From UBA1930 sp943371535 (GTDB lineage Bacteria > Bacteroidota > Bacteroidia > Chitinophagales > Chitinophagaceae): a DNA stretch of 64,000 bases. Made by a program: the position numbers and the translations under genes. Location of the stretch: the NCBI GenBank assembly GCA_943371535.1, contig CALRVE020000004.1, forward strand, positions 1-64,000, given 5' to 3'. This document shows positions 44,966-53,317 of this stretch, in pieces (positions within the stretch are counted from its first letter, which is position 1; the number at the start of each line of letters is the position of its first letter). Below the pieces are notes generated by a model, which worked only from the letters and a program-made list of their open reading frames with translations, was not told the origin of the DNA and made no database searches.

Positions 44966-45583
44966 ATGCACTTTGAATTAAATCAAGTTTACCATATTTA
45001 CAATCGTGGAAATAATAAACAACAAATCTTCTTTTTAGAGAGTGATTACCTTCTGTTTTTACAAAAAATTAAAACACAAATATTTCCTTATTGTGATATT
45101 TTATGCTGGTGTTTAATGCCTAATCATCTTCATTTATTGATATCTGCAAATACGCTTTCATGTATCGAAAGAAATGCATTTGGGAATACTTCAATGCAAG
45201 AATTGAGTTATAGAATTGGAATTTTATTAAGTAGTTATTCTCAAATAAAAAACAAACAAAACGGAACTACTGGATCTCTTTTTCAGCAAAAAACAAAGTC
45301 GAAAAAGTTGAATTCAGAAGGGCTAACAAATTGGAAAAGCATTAATAATCATTACTTGGTAAGTTGCATGCATTATATCCATCAAAATCCACTTTTTGCA
45401 GGATTAGTTAATAAATTAGAAGATTGGAATTTCTCATCGTTTAAAGATTATGCAGGTTTAAGAGATGGCAAACTTTGTAATAAAAAAATATTACTTGAAT
45501 TAACGGATTATGAACTATCAACTTTTTATCAAGATAGTTATCATGTAATTTCAAATGGAAAGATGTTTTTTGAAAATGAATAA
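44966..45583 (+). CDS. REP-associated tyrosine transposase (RAYT, IS200-like Y1 family)
   Basis: 205 residues. It opens MHFELNQVYHIYNRGNNKQQIFF, the RAYT N-terminus. The HUH metal motif is H54-L-H56 in MPNHLHLLI, and the catalytic tyrosine is probably Y137 in MHYIHQNPLFAGLV, a family signature. RAYTs are single-copy domesticated relatives of IS200/IS605 transposases that nick and join REP hairpins in single-stranded DNA and are thought to spread them. It has no IS ends of its own; instead REP elements flank it on both sides in alternating orientation. All catalytic residues are intact. Confidence 0.92.
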   Translation: MHFELNQVYHIYNRGNNKQQIFFLESDYLLFLQKIKTQIFPYCDILCWCLMPNHLHLLISANTLSCIERNAFGNTSMQELSYRIGILLSSYSQIKNKQNGTTGSLFQQKTKSKKLNSEGLTNWKSINNHYLVSCMHYIHQNPLFAGLVNKLEDWNFSSFKDYAGLRDGKLCNKKILLELTDYELSTFYQDSYHVISNGKMFFENE

Positions 45584-45601
45584 AGTAAAGTCTTAAACAC
45601 C

Positions 45602-45624
45602 TAATAGAATTTTTTATTCTATTA
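45602..45624 (+). terminator. Small hairpin after the RAYT gene
   Basis: A 9-bp perfect stem TAATAGAAT/ATTCTATTA with a T5 loop, 19 bp after the RAYT stop and abutting REP 4. AT-only apart from one G:C pair and with no T tail beyond the stem, so it is a weak terminator candidate. Confidence 0.4.
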
Positions 45625-45659
45625 CCAGTTCAGGCCGTTTCTAACGTTCAGACCCTTAG
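45625..45659 (-). repeat. REP element 4 (minus orientation, CGTT subtype)
   Basis: On the minus strand: GGGTCTGAACGTTAGAAACG then GCCTGAACTGG. The inner stem is CGTT/AACG with an AGA loop. Confidence 0.85.
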
Positions 45660-45712
45660 TTTAAGGTTGTAAACTATGTTCATCATAAATAAATATTGTA
45701 ACGAAAAACAAA

Positions 45713-45748
45713 GAGTCGGAACGCCAAAGGCGGTCTGAACTGTATTAA
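45713..45748 (+). repeat. REP element 5 (plus orientation, CGCC subtype)
   Basis: GAGTCGGAACGCCAAAGGCG then GTCTGAACTGTATTAA. The inner stem is CGCC/GGCG with an AAA loop. Confidence 0.88.
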
Positions 45749-45773
45749 GTAAATATGAACAATTTTAAAAAAT

Positions 45774-45807
45774 CGGCTCAAACCGTTTGCAACGTTAAAA
45801 CCCTAAG
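45774..45807 (-). repeat. REP element 6 (minus orientation, CGTT subtype)
   Basis: On the minus strand: CTTAGGGTTTTAACGTTGCA then AACGGTTTGAGCCG. The inner stem is CGTT/AACG with a GCA loop; the left arm has diverged (GTTTTAACG for GTCGGAACG). It ends 4 bp before the chromate transporter stop. Confidence 0.82.
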
Positions 45808-45811
45808 CTTA

Positions 45812-47071
45812 CTACAACAGCCAACCCAATAACAAACAACCCAACACAATAAATGGAGCTCTAATTTTGGTGAATGCCAGTAACAAAAAAGTTACAACCA
45901 ACACTGCCATATTTTCACCAAAGCTGAGCATGTTTTGTTGATTGTTAATTTGAATAATATCTTTCGATAAATAAATAACCGAACCAACAATAATGCCTAC
46001 TACCGCTGCATTAATTCCTTCTAACGATCTAAAAATTACTGCATACTTTTTTAAATTATGCCAAACAGGAAAAAAGAATAACACCAATAAAGCACTTGGT
46101 AAAAAAATGCCAATCGTGCCTAAAACGCAACCCATTATATGCAGTGTTGTACTATCTTCATTACGCATTACCATGCCACCTGTAAATGCACCAATACTAA
46201 AAACAGGACCAGGAATGGCACGAACAATTCCAGAACCTGTTAAAAAATCGGGTTGATTCATTTTTAATACATCTCTTTTGCTTTCTTGTATGGCTGCTGT
46301 TTGCGGACGAACAACATATTGTTCATACATCATGGGCATTAACACATCTCCTCCACCAAAAACTAAACTTCCAAAACGATAACTATTTTCGAATAAGTTA
46401 ATGATTTTTCTATTCTTCCAATTTTCTACTGTAGCTGTTTCAGATAAATATCCTGTAATACCAAATAACAAAAGGAAAATAACCAAATTGCCCCATTTTA
46501 TTTTTTTGGGCGGCTCACCTTTTTGAGGAATTCTCTTGTCACTAAAATTGGTTGCAATACCTGCACAAATCATTAAAATAGGGAAAATCCATGGGGTTTT
46601 AAATACCAAGAAAGTAGCTACAGCAGCTACTACCAAAATAACTCTAGTAATAGTATTGTGTATGGCAACTTTATACAAACGATAAGCCGAAAAAGCAATA
46701 AATCCAATGGCCATAGGTTGTATAAAATGAAAAACATGCGTATTTACAGATGATTCATTAAAATAATGCAATAAAAAAGAAAGAGCTGCCATTAATATAC
46801 TAGCTGGCAAAATCCAAATGAGTAAAGTAAGTAATGCTAAAGGTATTCCACCACGTTTATAGCCAATTAAAGTAAGTGTTTGTGTACTGCTTGCACCTGG
46901 CAGCATATTACAAAAGCTTACAAAGTCTAATAATTCTTTTTCGGTAACATCTCTTCTTTGTTTTACAAAGGTTTGTAACATCATTCCAAAATGCCCTTGT
47001 GGACCACCAAAAGCAGTAATACTATGCATAAAAACTGCACGTAAAAATGGTATATGGCGAAGCAGAATCAA
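45812..47071 (-). CDS. chrA: Chromate efflux transporter (CHR family, two-domain)
   Basis: 419 residues with two CHR domains in tandem, the long-chain form. The first contains FGGPQGHFGMMLQTFVKQRRDVTEKELLDFVSFCNMLPGASSTQ; the second contains FGGGDVLMPMMYEQYVV then TGSGIVRAIPGPVFSIGAFTGGM. About 10-12 transmembrane helices are seen. ChrA exports chromate using proton motive force, though many homologues have other, unknown anion substrates. There is no adjacent chrB regulator. The 3' end abuts the REP cluster. Start at 47071 (MILLRHIPFLRAVFMHSI); an internal ATG at codon 15 is possible. Confidence 0.9.
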   Translation of the reverse strand: MILLRHIPFLRAVFMHSITAFGGPQGHFGMMLQTFVKQRRDVTEKELLDFVSFCNMLPGASSTQTLTLIGYKRGGIPLALLTLLIWILPASILMAALSFLLHYFNESSVNTHVFHFIQPMAIGFIAFSAYRLYKVAIHNTITRVILVVAAVATFLVFKTPWIFPILMICAGIATNFSDKRIPQKGEPPKKIKWGNLVIFLLLFGITGYLSETATVENWKNRKIINLFENSYRFGSLVFGGGDVLMPMMYEQYVVRPQTAAIQESKRDVLKMNQPDFLTGSGIVRAIPGPVFSIGAFTGGMVMRNEDSTTLHIMGCVLGTIGIFLPSALLVLFFFPVWHNLKKYAVIFRSLEGINAAVVGIIVGSVIYLSKDIIQINNQQNMLSFGENMAVLVVTFLLLAFTKIRAPFIVLGCLLLGWLL

Positions 47072-47168
47072 GTTGATTAATTAGGGGATTAAGTAGTTGG
47101 AGAACAAGGTAAAACAAAAATACATACGATGGAGAAAATTTATAAACATCGATTTATAAACGAAATAA

Positions 47169-47201
47169 AAAACCCACTTAACTAAAGTGGGTTTTCATAA
47201 T
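47169..47201 (-). terminator. Terminator of the isomerase/TlpA unit
   Basis: An 11-bp stem (47169-47179 with 47185-47195, AAAACCCACTT) with a 5-nt loop and a T-rich tail on the minus strand, directly after the peptidylprolyl isomerase stop. Confidence 0.85.
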
Positions 47202-49133
47202 TTATTTAACCGTTTTCCAAACAGTATCATTTATTTTAATGGGATATTTTTTCTTTAGCTCAATAATCCATTGTTGTTCTAATACTTGTTGATAATCGTT
47301 GGTTACCAATCCTCTTGCATCTTCAAAACTTCTAATTGCTGTATCGTTGTGTATGGCTGTTACATAAATAAAAGTGTACGAATCGTCGCTATTACTTTTT
47401 TCTGGTTTACTTATATAGCCAACTTTATTTTCAATGGTCTGATTTATTGGTAACTGATTATTTTCAAACCTACTGCTATCGGTAATTACATTATTACTAA
47501 AATTAACCATCCACTGACGCCAACTCACAAAATTATTTTTTAAACTATCTATTACTTGGTTTGCAGTAGCCTCGTTAGTTGTGGTAAATACTATAGCACT
47601 AATACCAGCAGCCCATGTATATTTTGAAGCATGTTTGGTGTAATAATTTTTTAAACCTGTAGTATCTTCTCCTGCTTTCGCCCACACATTTTTATCCATT
47701 GCCCCAAACAACAAATTGGCTTCATCAAACTCTTTGCTTTGTTCTTTTAAGCTTTCATTAAAATCTTCTAAATGTTCTTGATAATATTCGGCACAAACAA
47801 TTTGCTCATATTCTTTCAATAAATCGGGTGTAGATTTTAAACTTAACGGACTACCACTTTGCTTAATGGCTTTTACAAATTTTGCCCAATCGGCACCGGT
47901 TACTTTTTGTTTAGTGAACGAAAATAAAACAGTAGCTGGAGTTACTTTTTTAAAGCTGGTTAATGATGCATCTTTAGCTGCACTATCGGTAAAAATCAAA
48001 AATTCTTTTTCATCGAAAATGCCAGGTTTGTAGTTACACAATTTCATCCATTTTTTTACCAATCCTTTTTTAGCAATGGTCAATCTATCGGCACGTTCAA
48101 CTTGTTGTTTTATTAAAGCAGCAGTTACAGGATCATTAAAATCTTTTCCTACAAGAGTTGTTTCAATAAGTTTTAAAATATGCCAACCGAATTGCGTCAT
48201 GAAAGGTTTACCAATACTACCAACAGTGGTTAAAGCATAAGCTTGTTGTTCAAAATATGGATCTAATTGACCAACAGCAATTTCATTCATAATTCCACTA
48301 TTACCCATTGTTGCTCTATCGGTACTAAATTCTGCTACCAATTGTTCAAAAGCAATACCTCTCATGGCTCTGTTGTACACAGTATCGGCAGTTGCTATAA
48401 ACTTTTGTTTGGCATCGGCAGTTGCATCTTTAGGCACAGTAATTAATACTTGAGCAACTTTTCTTTTTCCAGCAGCAGGGCGTTCGTTCAGTATTTTAAA
48501 AATATGGTAACCAAAACTACTTTTATAGGGTGCCGAAAATTCGCCTTTTTTCAATTTATAAATTTCATTTTCAAATTCATAAGGCAATGTAAAAGCTGTT
48601 ATAAATCCTAAGTTTCCTTTAGCTTGTTTGGTACTTTCATCGTTAGAATAGGTAGTAGCAATTTCAGCAAAGTCTTTTCCTTCTTTTAAAAGTGCATATG
48701 CTTTTTGAATTTGGTTGGTAGCTTCAATATTATCTACACCAGGTTTTAATTCTACAAAAACTTGTGCTACTTCAATATCTTTTTGGCTTCTATCGAAAGC
48801 TTCTTTTACCAATTCATTAATATTGGCTTCGTTATTAATAATGTTTTCGGCAATTTGTTTTTTAAAGTTGATGCTCTCGTATTTAAACGTTTCTTGTTCA
48901 TTTAATTTATCGTCGTATGCCGATTGTACTTTTAATTTATAGTTAATGTACAATTGTAAATATTCTTGTAAAGCCTTTTTTCTATCGGTTTCTTCTAACG
49001 ATGGATTTTTATTGTAGGCTTTTAAAAACTCGGCTTTAGTAACTTGTTTTTTTCCATAGCTAAATAATGGCTGACTAAAACCTAAGATGCTAGTAGAAAC
49101 AAAAGCAGCTATAAACAATATTTTTCTTACCAT
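47202..49133 (-). CDS. SurA/PpiD-like periplasmic peptidylprolyl isomerase
   Basis: 643 residues with a signal peptide ending GFSQ. A helical chaperone-like region comes first, then two parvulin rotamase domains at roughly 110-215 and 220-325 (YSNDESTKQAKGNLGFITA, then SSFGYHIFKI; FSTDRATMGNSGIMNEI, then TQFGWHILKLIE). A ~300-residue C-terminal region follows with no recognised domain. It likely assists outer-membrane protein folding, as SurA does in proteobacteria. It begins 3 bp after the TlpA-like gene, so the two are one unit of extracytoplasmic folding and redox functions. Confidence 0.9.
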   Translation of the reverse strand: MVRKILFIAAFVSTSILGFSQPLFSYGKKQVTKAEFLKAYNKNPSLEETDRKKALQEYLQLYINYKLKVQSAYDDKLNEQETFKYESINFKKQIAENIINNEANINELVKEAFDRSQKDIEVAQVFVELKPGVDNIEATNQIQKAYALLKEGKDFAEIATTYSNDESTKQAKGNLGFITAFTLPYEFENEIYKLKKGEFSAPYKSSFGYHIFKILNERPAAGKRKVAQVLITVPKDATADAKQKFIATADTVYNRAMRGIAFEQLVAEFSTDRATMGNSGIMNEIAVGQLDPYFEQQAYALTTVGSIGKPFMTQFGWHILKLIETTLVGKDFNDPVTAALIKQQVERADRLTIAKKGLVKKWMKLCNYKPGIFDEKEFLIFTDSAAKDASLTSFKKVTPATVLFSFTKQKVTGADWAKFVKAIKQSGSPLSLKSTPDLLKEYEQIVCAEYYQEHLEDFNESLKEQSKEFDEANLLFGAMDKNVWAKAGEDTTGLKNYYTKHASKYTWAAGISAIVFTTTNEATANQVIDSLKNNFVSWRQWMVNFSNNVITDSSRFENNQLPINQTIENKVGYISKPEKSNSDDSYTFIYVTAIHNDTAIRSFEDARGLVTNDYQQVLEQQWIIELKKKYPIKINDTVWKTVK

Positions 49134-49136
49134 AAA

Positions 49137-50648
49137 TTATTTACTGTTTTGATTTTTTAGTTTGGCAGTTATAACATCATCAAATTGTTCTAAACTAAGT
49201 TGCTTGGCAATAATACGTTTTTTGTCGTCTAATAAGTAAATGGTTGGGGTTACTCTTGCATCGTATAATTGTCTAAAACCGGGTTGGTTATTTTTAATTT
49301 CTAAGTCCCTAGCAGCTTTGGTTTGGTACACATGTGTCCAATCGAATAATTCTTTTTCGTTAATAAATTTTTTCCAAGCAGGTACATTATCATCGTACAC
49401 ATAAACAGAATATACTTTTAAACCCAAAGCTTTCCACTTGGCTTTATACATGCTGTCAATTCTAGGAATTTGTTCTTTACAATGCCCACAATTGGGATCC
49501 CAAAATGCAACAATGGTAAACTTAGCATTCAAGTTGTACATAGGTTGAATTTTGCCTAAAGTGTCCGTAAGATTTAAAACGGGTGCAGGTTCGCCCAATT
49601 GATTGGCCATTAAACTATAAGCTCTATCAAAAATCATTTTTCTCGATGCTGCATTTAAAAATACAGTATCGCCTTTACTATAAAAATCGTTGAAGAGGTA
49701 CAAGAACACTTTATCTTGACCCATATATTCTGGGTTTACATATTTATTGGTAAACTTGGTAAGCAAGTAAGGAAAAATTTCTTTACCAGTTCTTGCCGAT
49801 AGTAGCATGTATTTTACTTCATTAATAATAGAATCGGCTTCGGGGCTTACTTGGTATTTAAAATAATCATCCATTTTAGGTTCAAAAAACGGCGTACGTA
49901 AAAGCCTATCATCATAAAAATTTACATCATCCCAATAATGTTCTTTTACAAAACGATAAGGATATAAAGAATCAGGTTTTCCATTCACTGTTGGAATTGG
50001 TGGAAACTCAGGTCTTTTCATTACAGAGAACAACATAGACAATAATGAAGTGGGATATTTTGCAATAATTTCTTCTCGATAGTTTTGTAATTCTTTATTG
50101 CCTTTAATAATTTCTTTTCTAAGGTTGGCAGTATCTTCTTTTGTTTTTGCACTAGCCAATTGATTGTTTAAATCGTATAAATATTTTCCTTTAGTAGCAC
50201 TAATCTTAGAATATGCTTTAAACAAATCATTTTCGGCAGAGCCAATAATTTGAAATTCTTCTTTTTTGGCACTATCGGCAACAATGCTAAATTGTTGTAC
50301 ATCGTCCATCAACAACTCAAACTGAATGGTGTATTGTGGCGAAACCACAAAGTAAATTCCACCCGTTAATTTAGTATTGCCTTTAAATGCTCCTTTACTG
50401 TTTGCATCTAAGTAAGCACTATCGGCCAATGTTTTTCCAGTTCCATAATAACTGCCTAAATACACCCAACAATTTTTAAATGGAGTAAGGGTTATGCTAA
50501 TATTTCGACCTTGTGAATTGTTGGTTACTACAGGTTTTTTAGCAACTGTTGTAGTAACAGGTTTTTTAACTGGAGCTTTTTTAGTGGTTTGACTATTGCC
50601 TGAAATAGCCCAAATACAAGCTATACAACAGAGTACATATTTATTCAT
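49137..50648 (-). CDS. TlpA-like thioredoxin-fold protein with DUF4369 and DUF5106-like domains
   Basis: 503 residues with a signal peptide ending SGNSQ and a lysine/proline/threonine-rich linker (22-45). An N-terminal beta domain (about 48-150, DUF4369-like: ITLTPFKNCWVYLGSYYG) comes first. A helical middle (about 150-345, DUF5106-like) follows, then a thioredoxin domain with redox centre C387-G-H-C390 in AFWDPNCGHCKEQIPRID. Proteins of this build reduce or isomerise disulfides in the periplasm. It is the first gene of a two-gene unit with the SurA-like isomerase. Confidence 0.88.
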   Translation of the reverse strand: MNKYVLCCIACIWAISGNSQTTKKAPVKKPVTTTVAKKPVVTNNSQGRNISITLTPFKNCWVYLGSYYGTGKTLADSAYLDANSKGAFKGNTKLTGGIYFVVSPQYTIQFELLMDDVQQFSIVADSAKKEEFQIIGSAENDLFKAYSKISATKGKYLYDLNNQLASAKTKEDTANLRKEIIKGNKELQNYREEIIAKYPTSLLSMLFSVMKRPEFPPIPTVNGKPDSLYPYRFVKEHYWDDVNFYDDRLLRTPFFEPKMDDYFKYQVSPEADSIINEVKYMLLSARTGKEIFPYLLTKFTNKYVNPEYMGQDKVFLYLFNDFYSKGDTVFLNAASRKMIFDRAYSLMANQLGEPAPVLNLTDTLGKIQPMYNLNAKFTIVAFWDPNCGHCKEQIPRIDSMYKAKWKALGLKVYSVYVYDDNVPAWKKFINEKELFDWTHVYQTKAARDLEIKNNQPGFRQLYDARVTPTIYLLDDKKRIIAKQLSLEQFDDVITAKLKNQNSK

Positions 50649-50757
50649 GTGCTTAAATTCAATCTTTTAAGAGCGTAAATTTAAGCAAATGCAACATGAG
50701 CCATGTTAATCATTTGTAAAAGGGCTGAAGATTATTGCTAACAATACAAAACCATTG

Positions 50758-51510
50758 TTAAGCCAACTTATTTTTTGGAGCTGGAATAATTTGAATAATG
50801 CCTACTGCATTCATGCCTTTCATAATTACATAGGTTAGGTCAAATTCAAACCATTTTTTGGCAAAATTGGCATCGTCTTTTGCGTAATGGTGGTTATTTT
50901 GAAAGAGTTCTCCCATTAAAACAATGCCCCAAGGGCTAGTGTTTTTGCTATGATCCCCATTATTAAAATTGCTGTAACCATATTTATGACCACACCAATT
51001 TACAATTGCTCCTTGAATAGGACCCATTAAAAAATGAATAGGCAACAATAAATACCACCAATAATTTGGGGCAAAAATTATATACACCCAAACATATGCA
51101 GCCATAAATAAAAGTCGAGTAATTGGGTGATGACCAAATTTATCGAGCCTGTTCCATACAGGTAAATAGTCTTTGGTAAACTGGGCATCTGGTAAACGTT
51201 TTCCAGTTAAAAAGCTACGAAAAATTAAAATAGTACTCTGCATCATTTGATATACATCTTTAAAAAAATGAGGCGAATGTGGGTCATGTTCAGTATCGCT
51301 ATAAGCATGATGCATTCTATGCATTACACCATATGCTCTAGGTACTAAAAAAGAAGATCCTTGCACAAACCAAGTACTTAAATAAAAAAATCGTTCCCAA
51401 TTTTTGCTGGTAGTATACATTTTATGTGAAGCAAAGCGATGTAAAAAGAAAGAGTGAAAAAATAATGATAAAAACCAATGCAATAAAAAGAATGAGATGA
51501 TTACAAGCAT
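50758..51510 (-). CDS. Acyl-CoA / fatty acid desaturase
   Basis: 250 residues, integral membrane di-iron desaturase. The three histidine boxes are H24RFASH29, H64RMHH68 (followed by AYSDTEHDPHSP) and NNHH at 205-208, plus the extra histidine H175 in NWCGHKYG. This is the delta-9 acyl-CoA desaturase arrangement. It introduces a double bond into acyl chains using oxygen and an electron donor, adjusting membrane fluidity. It is shorter than yeast-type enzymes and lacks a cytochrome b5 domain. It stands alone, with about 360 bp of hairpin-containing DNA upstream. Confidence 0.92.
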   Translation of the reverse strand: MLVIISFFLLHWFLSLFFHSFFLHRFASHKMYTTSKNWERFFYLSTWFVQGSSFLVPRAYGVMHRMHHAYSDTEHDPHSPHFFKDVYQMMQSTILIFRSFLTGKRLPDAQFTKDYLPVWNRLDKFGHHPITRLLFMAAYVWVYIIFAPNYWWYLLLPIHFLMGPIQGAIVNWCGHKYGYSNFNNGDHSKNTSPWGIVLMGELFQNNHHYAKDDANFAKKWFEFDLTYVIMKGMNAVGIIQIIPAPKNKLA

Positions 51511-51774
51511 GTAAATGGGTTGAATTTTTGAATGCTTGTAAGGTAGGTGTTTAATTTTACGAATTGCTATTTAGTTTATGGTAGCTATTATTTTAGCTGA
51601 AATGATTGAACGGTTTGAAAATTAGTTTGACTTTGTTTTTGCCTTATATCAAAAACAAAGAGACTTTAAAATGATTGTTTTATAACTAGTAACTAGTGTA
51701 TTGATTTTTCACGGTTATTTTAGAATTCTTTAGTGTTGCAGTGCTTATTTGGCTAGAGCGTTGTAAAAATTCAA

Positions 51775-51808
51775 AGAACTGATAGTATCATTTGATACTA
51801 TCAGTTCT
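51775..51808. other. Near-perfect 34-bp palindrome
   Basis: AGAACTGATAGTATCA (51775-51790), then TT, then its exact reverse complement (51793-51808). There is no T tract on either side, so it is not a standard terminator. It could be a cruciform, an operator or a transposon footprint. Confidence 0.8.
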
Positions 51809-51821
51809 AACTTCCTAAAAA

Positions 51822-51852
51822 AAATCCCTCAAAGTATAACCTTGAGGGATTT
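51822..51852 (-). terminator. pheS terminator
   Basis: An 11-bp stem (51822-51832 with 51842-51852, AAATCCCTCAA) with a 9-nt loop and a T tract on the minus strand, 20 bp beyond the pheS stop. Confidence 0.88.
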
Positions 51853-51872
51853 AAAAAATTATGTTGAATGCA

Positions 51873-52916
51873 TTACACTACTCCTGTAAACTGTTTTAAA
51901 AAGCGTACATCATTTTGGCTGTATAAACGTAAGTCGTTTACTTGATATTTAAGTTGACAAATTCTTTCTACACCCATACCAAATGCAAAGCCAGTGTATT
52001 TATTACTATCTATTCCAAAATTTTCCAACACTTTAGGATGCACCATTCCACTTCCTAAAATTTCTACCCAACCCGTATGTTTACAAACATTGCAACCTTT
52101 ACTATCGCAAATTAAACAGCTGATATCCATTTCGGCACTTGGCTCGGTGAAAGGAAAATAAGAAGGACGAAATCTTACTTTCACGTCTTTACCAAACATT
52201 TCTTGTACAAAGAAATAGAGGGTTTGCTTTAAATCGGCAAAGCTTACATTTTCATCAATATATAAACCTTCTACTTGATGAAAAAAGCAATGGGCTCTTG
52301 CACTAATGGTTTCATTTCTATATACTCTGCCTGGGCAAATAACACGAATGGGAGGTTTTTGATGTTCCATTACCCTTGCCTGCACACTACTAGTATGTGT
52401 ACGTAATAACCATGAGGTCCCGATTTTATTATCGGGATTGTTAATGTAAAACGTGTCTTGCATATCTCTTGCAGGATGATTTTCTGGCAAGTTCATTGCA
52501 CCGAAATTATGCCAATCGTCTTCAATTTCTGGACCTTCGGCAATGGCAAAACCCAAACGTTGAAAAATAGATACAATTTTATTACGAACTAAACTTAAAG
52601 GATGACGAGAACCCACTGATACAGGATTTCCAGGCAAACTCCAATCAATGGTTGATGTTACTTGTTCTCTATTTTCTGTAGCTGCTTTTAGTATTTCAAA
52701 TTTCTCCTCAACAAATAATTTGAATTCATTCAACAATTGTCCGGCTTCTTTTTTTTGTTCGGCAGGTACATCTTTCATTAAACCCATAATGCTTTTAACC
52801 AAGCCTTTTGTACCTAAATATTTTATACGAAAAGTTTCTACTTGTTCAGTAGTATTTGCCTCAAAAGCACTGATTTCAGCTTTATAATTATTTACTTGTT
52901 GCAACATTTGTTCCAT
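51873..52916 (-). CDS. pheS: Phenylalanine-tRNA ligase alpha subunit
   Basis: 347 residues from the ATG at 52916 (MEQMLQQVNNYKAE). The frame stays open to 52988, but those extra codons run through the dispersed repeat B and are not family sequence. The N-terminal coiled-coil arm (about 1-90) leads to the class II catalytic core with HPLSLVRNKIVSIFQRLGF, motif 2 (RVYRNETISARAHCFFHQVEG), FRPSYFPFTEPSAEMDISC, a CxxC/CxxC pair (CLICDSKGCNVCKHTGW), and motif 3 (GFAFGMGVERICQLKY). It charges tRNA-Phe with the beta subunit, whose gene (pheT) is not in the window. Confidence 0.95.
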   Translation of the reverse strand: MEQMLQQVNNYKAEISAFEANTTEQVETFRIKYLGTKGLVKSIMGLMKDVPAEQKKEAGQLLNEFKLFVEEKFEILKAATENREQVTSTIDWSLPGNPVSVGSRHPLSLVRNKIVSIFQRLGFAIAEGPEIEDDWHNFGAMNLPENHPARDMQDTFYINNPDNKIGTSWLLRTHTSSVQARVMEHQKPPIRVICPGRVYRNETISARAHCFFHQVEGLYIDENVSFADLKQTLYFFVQEMFGKDVKVRFRPSYFPFTEPSAEMDISCLICDSKGCNVCKHTGWVEILGSGMVHPKVLENFGIDSNKYTGFAFGMGVERICQLKYQVNDLRLYSQNDVRFLKQFTGVV

Positions 52917-52965
52917 TAGGCGAAGATAAGGACTGTGAGAAATATATTTTAAGTCTGCAGATTGA

Positions 52966-52992
52966 TTGCCACAGAAGCACTGAAACACAGAA
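52966..52992 (-). repeat. Dispersed repeat family B, inverted copy
   Basis: TTGCCACAGAAGCACTGAAA then CACAGAA: the reverse complement of the B units at 55571-55597 and 55681-55707 (TTCCGTGTTTTAGTGCTTCAG type). Confidence 0.8.
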
Positions 52993-52993
52993 G

Positions 52994-53104
52994 AAAAAAA
53001 TCAGTATTCATCTATTCAATCAGTTTCATTAGCGTTCTAAATCTTCAATATGGAAGATGTAAAAAATCCGTTCAAATCTACCTAATCCGTGTCATCCGTG
53101 TTCC
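52994..53104 (-). repeat. Dispersed repeat family A, two inverted degenerate copies
   Basis: The first copy, 52994-53040, contains ATTCAATCAGTTTCATTAGC. The second, 53063-53104, contains AATCCGTGTCATCCGTGTTCC. Both are reverse complements of the GAACACNGATNACACGGATT unit found perfectly duplicated at 55446 and 55601. Confidence 0.75.
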
Positions 53105-53110
53105 TATCAA

Positions 53111-53317
53111 TTAATTCATTAAAGCTTGAGCCAATAATGTTGTTGCTAAATCTTTCAAATGGGTGGGCACATACAATTCAATATCGCCAAAGGCCAAATA
53201 ACTACTATCTAGTTTATTTAATATTTGTGCAGGGATGTCATTTTCTTCTAGCATACCTTGCAAAATGCTAGCTTCAGCAATGCTTTTAGTTCTATGTAGT
53301 AAAAACCATTGTTGCAT
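53111..53317 (-). CDS. DUF2007 domain protein (putative signal-transducing protein)
   Basis: 68 residues covering just the DUF2007 fold: WFLLHRTKSIAEASILQGMLEENDIPAQILNK, then DIELYVPTHLKDLATTLL. The fold is a small ferredoxin-like alpha/beta domain resembling the ACT or PII type; function is unknown despite the family label. The start ATG at 53317 overlaps the stop of the CPBP protease by 1 bp, so the two are co-translated. Repeat-family A DNA begins only 7 bp after its stop. Confidence 0.88.
   Translation of the reverse strand: MQQWFLLHRTKSIAEASILQGMLEENDIPAQILNKLDSSYLAFGDIELYVPTHLKDLATTLLAQALMN

Larger units (their letters stand above)
51511..51872. other. Intergenic region with hairpins between desaturase and pheS
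   Basis: No coding frame of interest. It holds a long perfect palindrome at 51775-51808 and the pheS terminator at 51822-51852. The rest (51511-51774) is AT-rich and must contain the desaturase promoter, but I see no clear box. Confidence 0.6.

Noticed and set aside
44966..45583. RAYT gene considered as a complete IS200/IS605 insertion sequence
   Set aside because: No distinct left and right IS ends or accessory tnpB; the flanks are REP elements and the protein has the RAYT signature.
44768..45807. Repeat cluster considered as a CRISPR array
   Set aside because: Units alternate in orientation, spacing is irregular (tens to hundreds of bp), there are no cas genes, and the units are palindromic with a RAYT gene in the middle.
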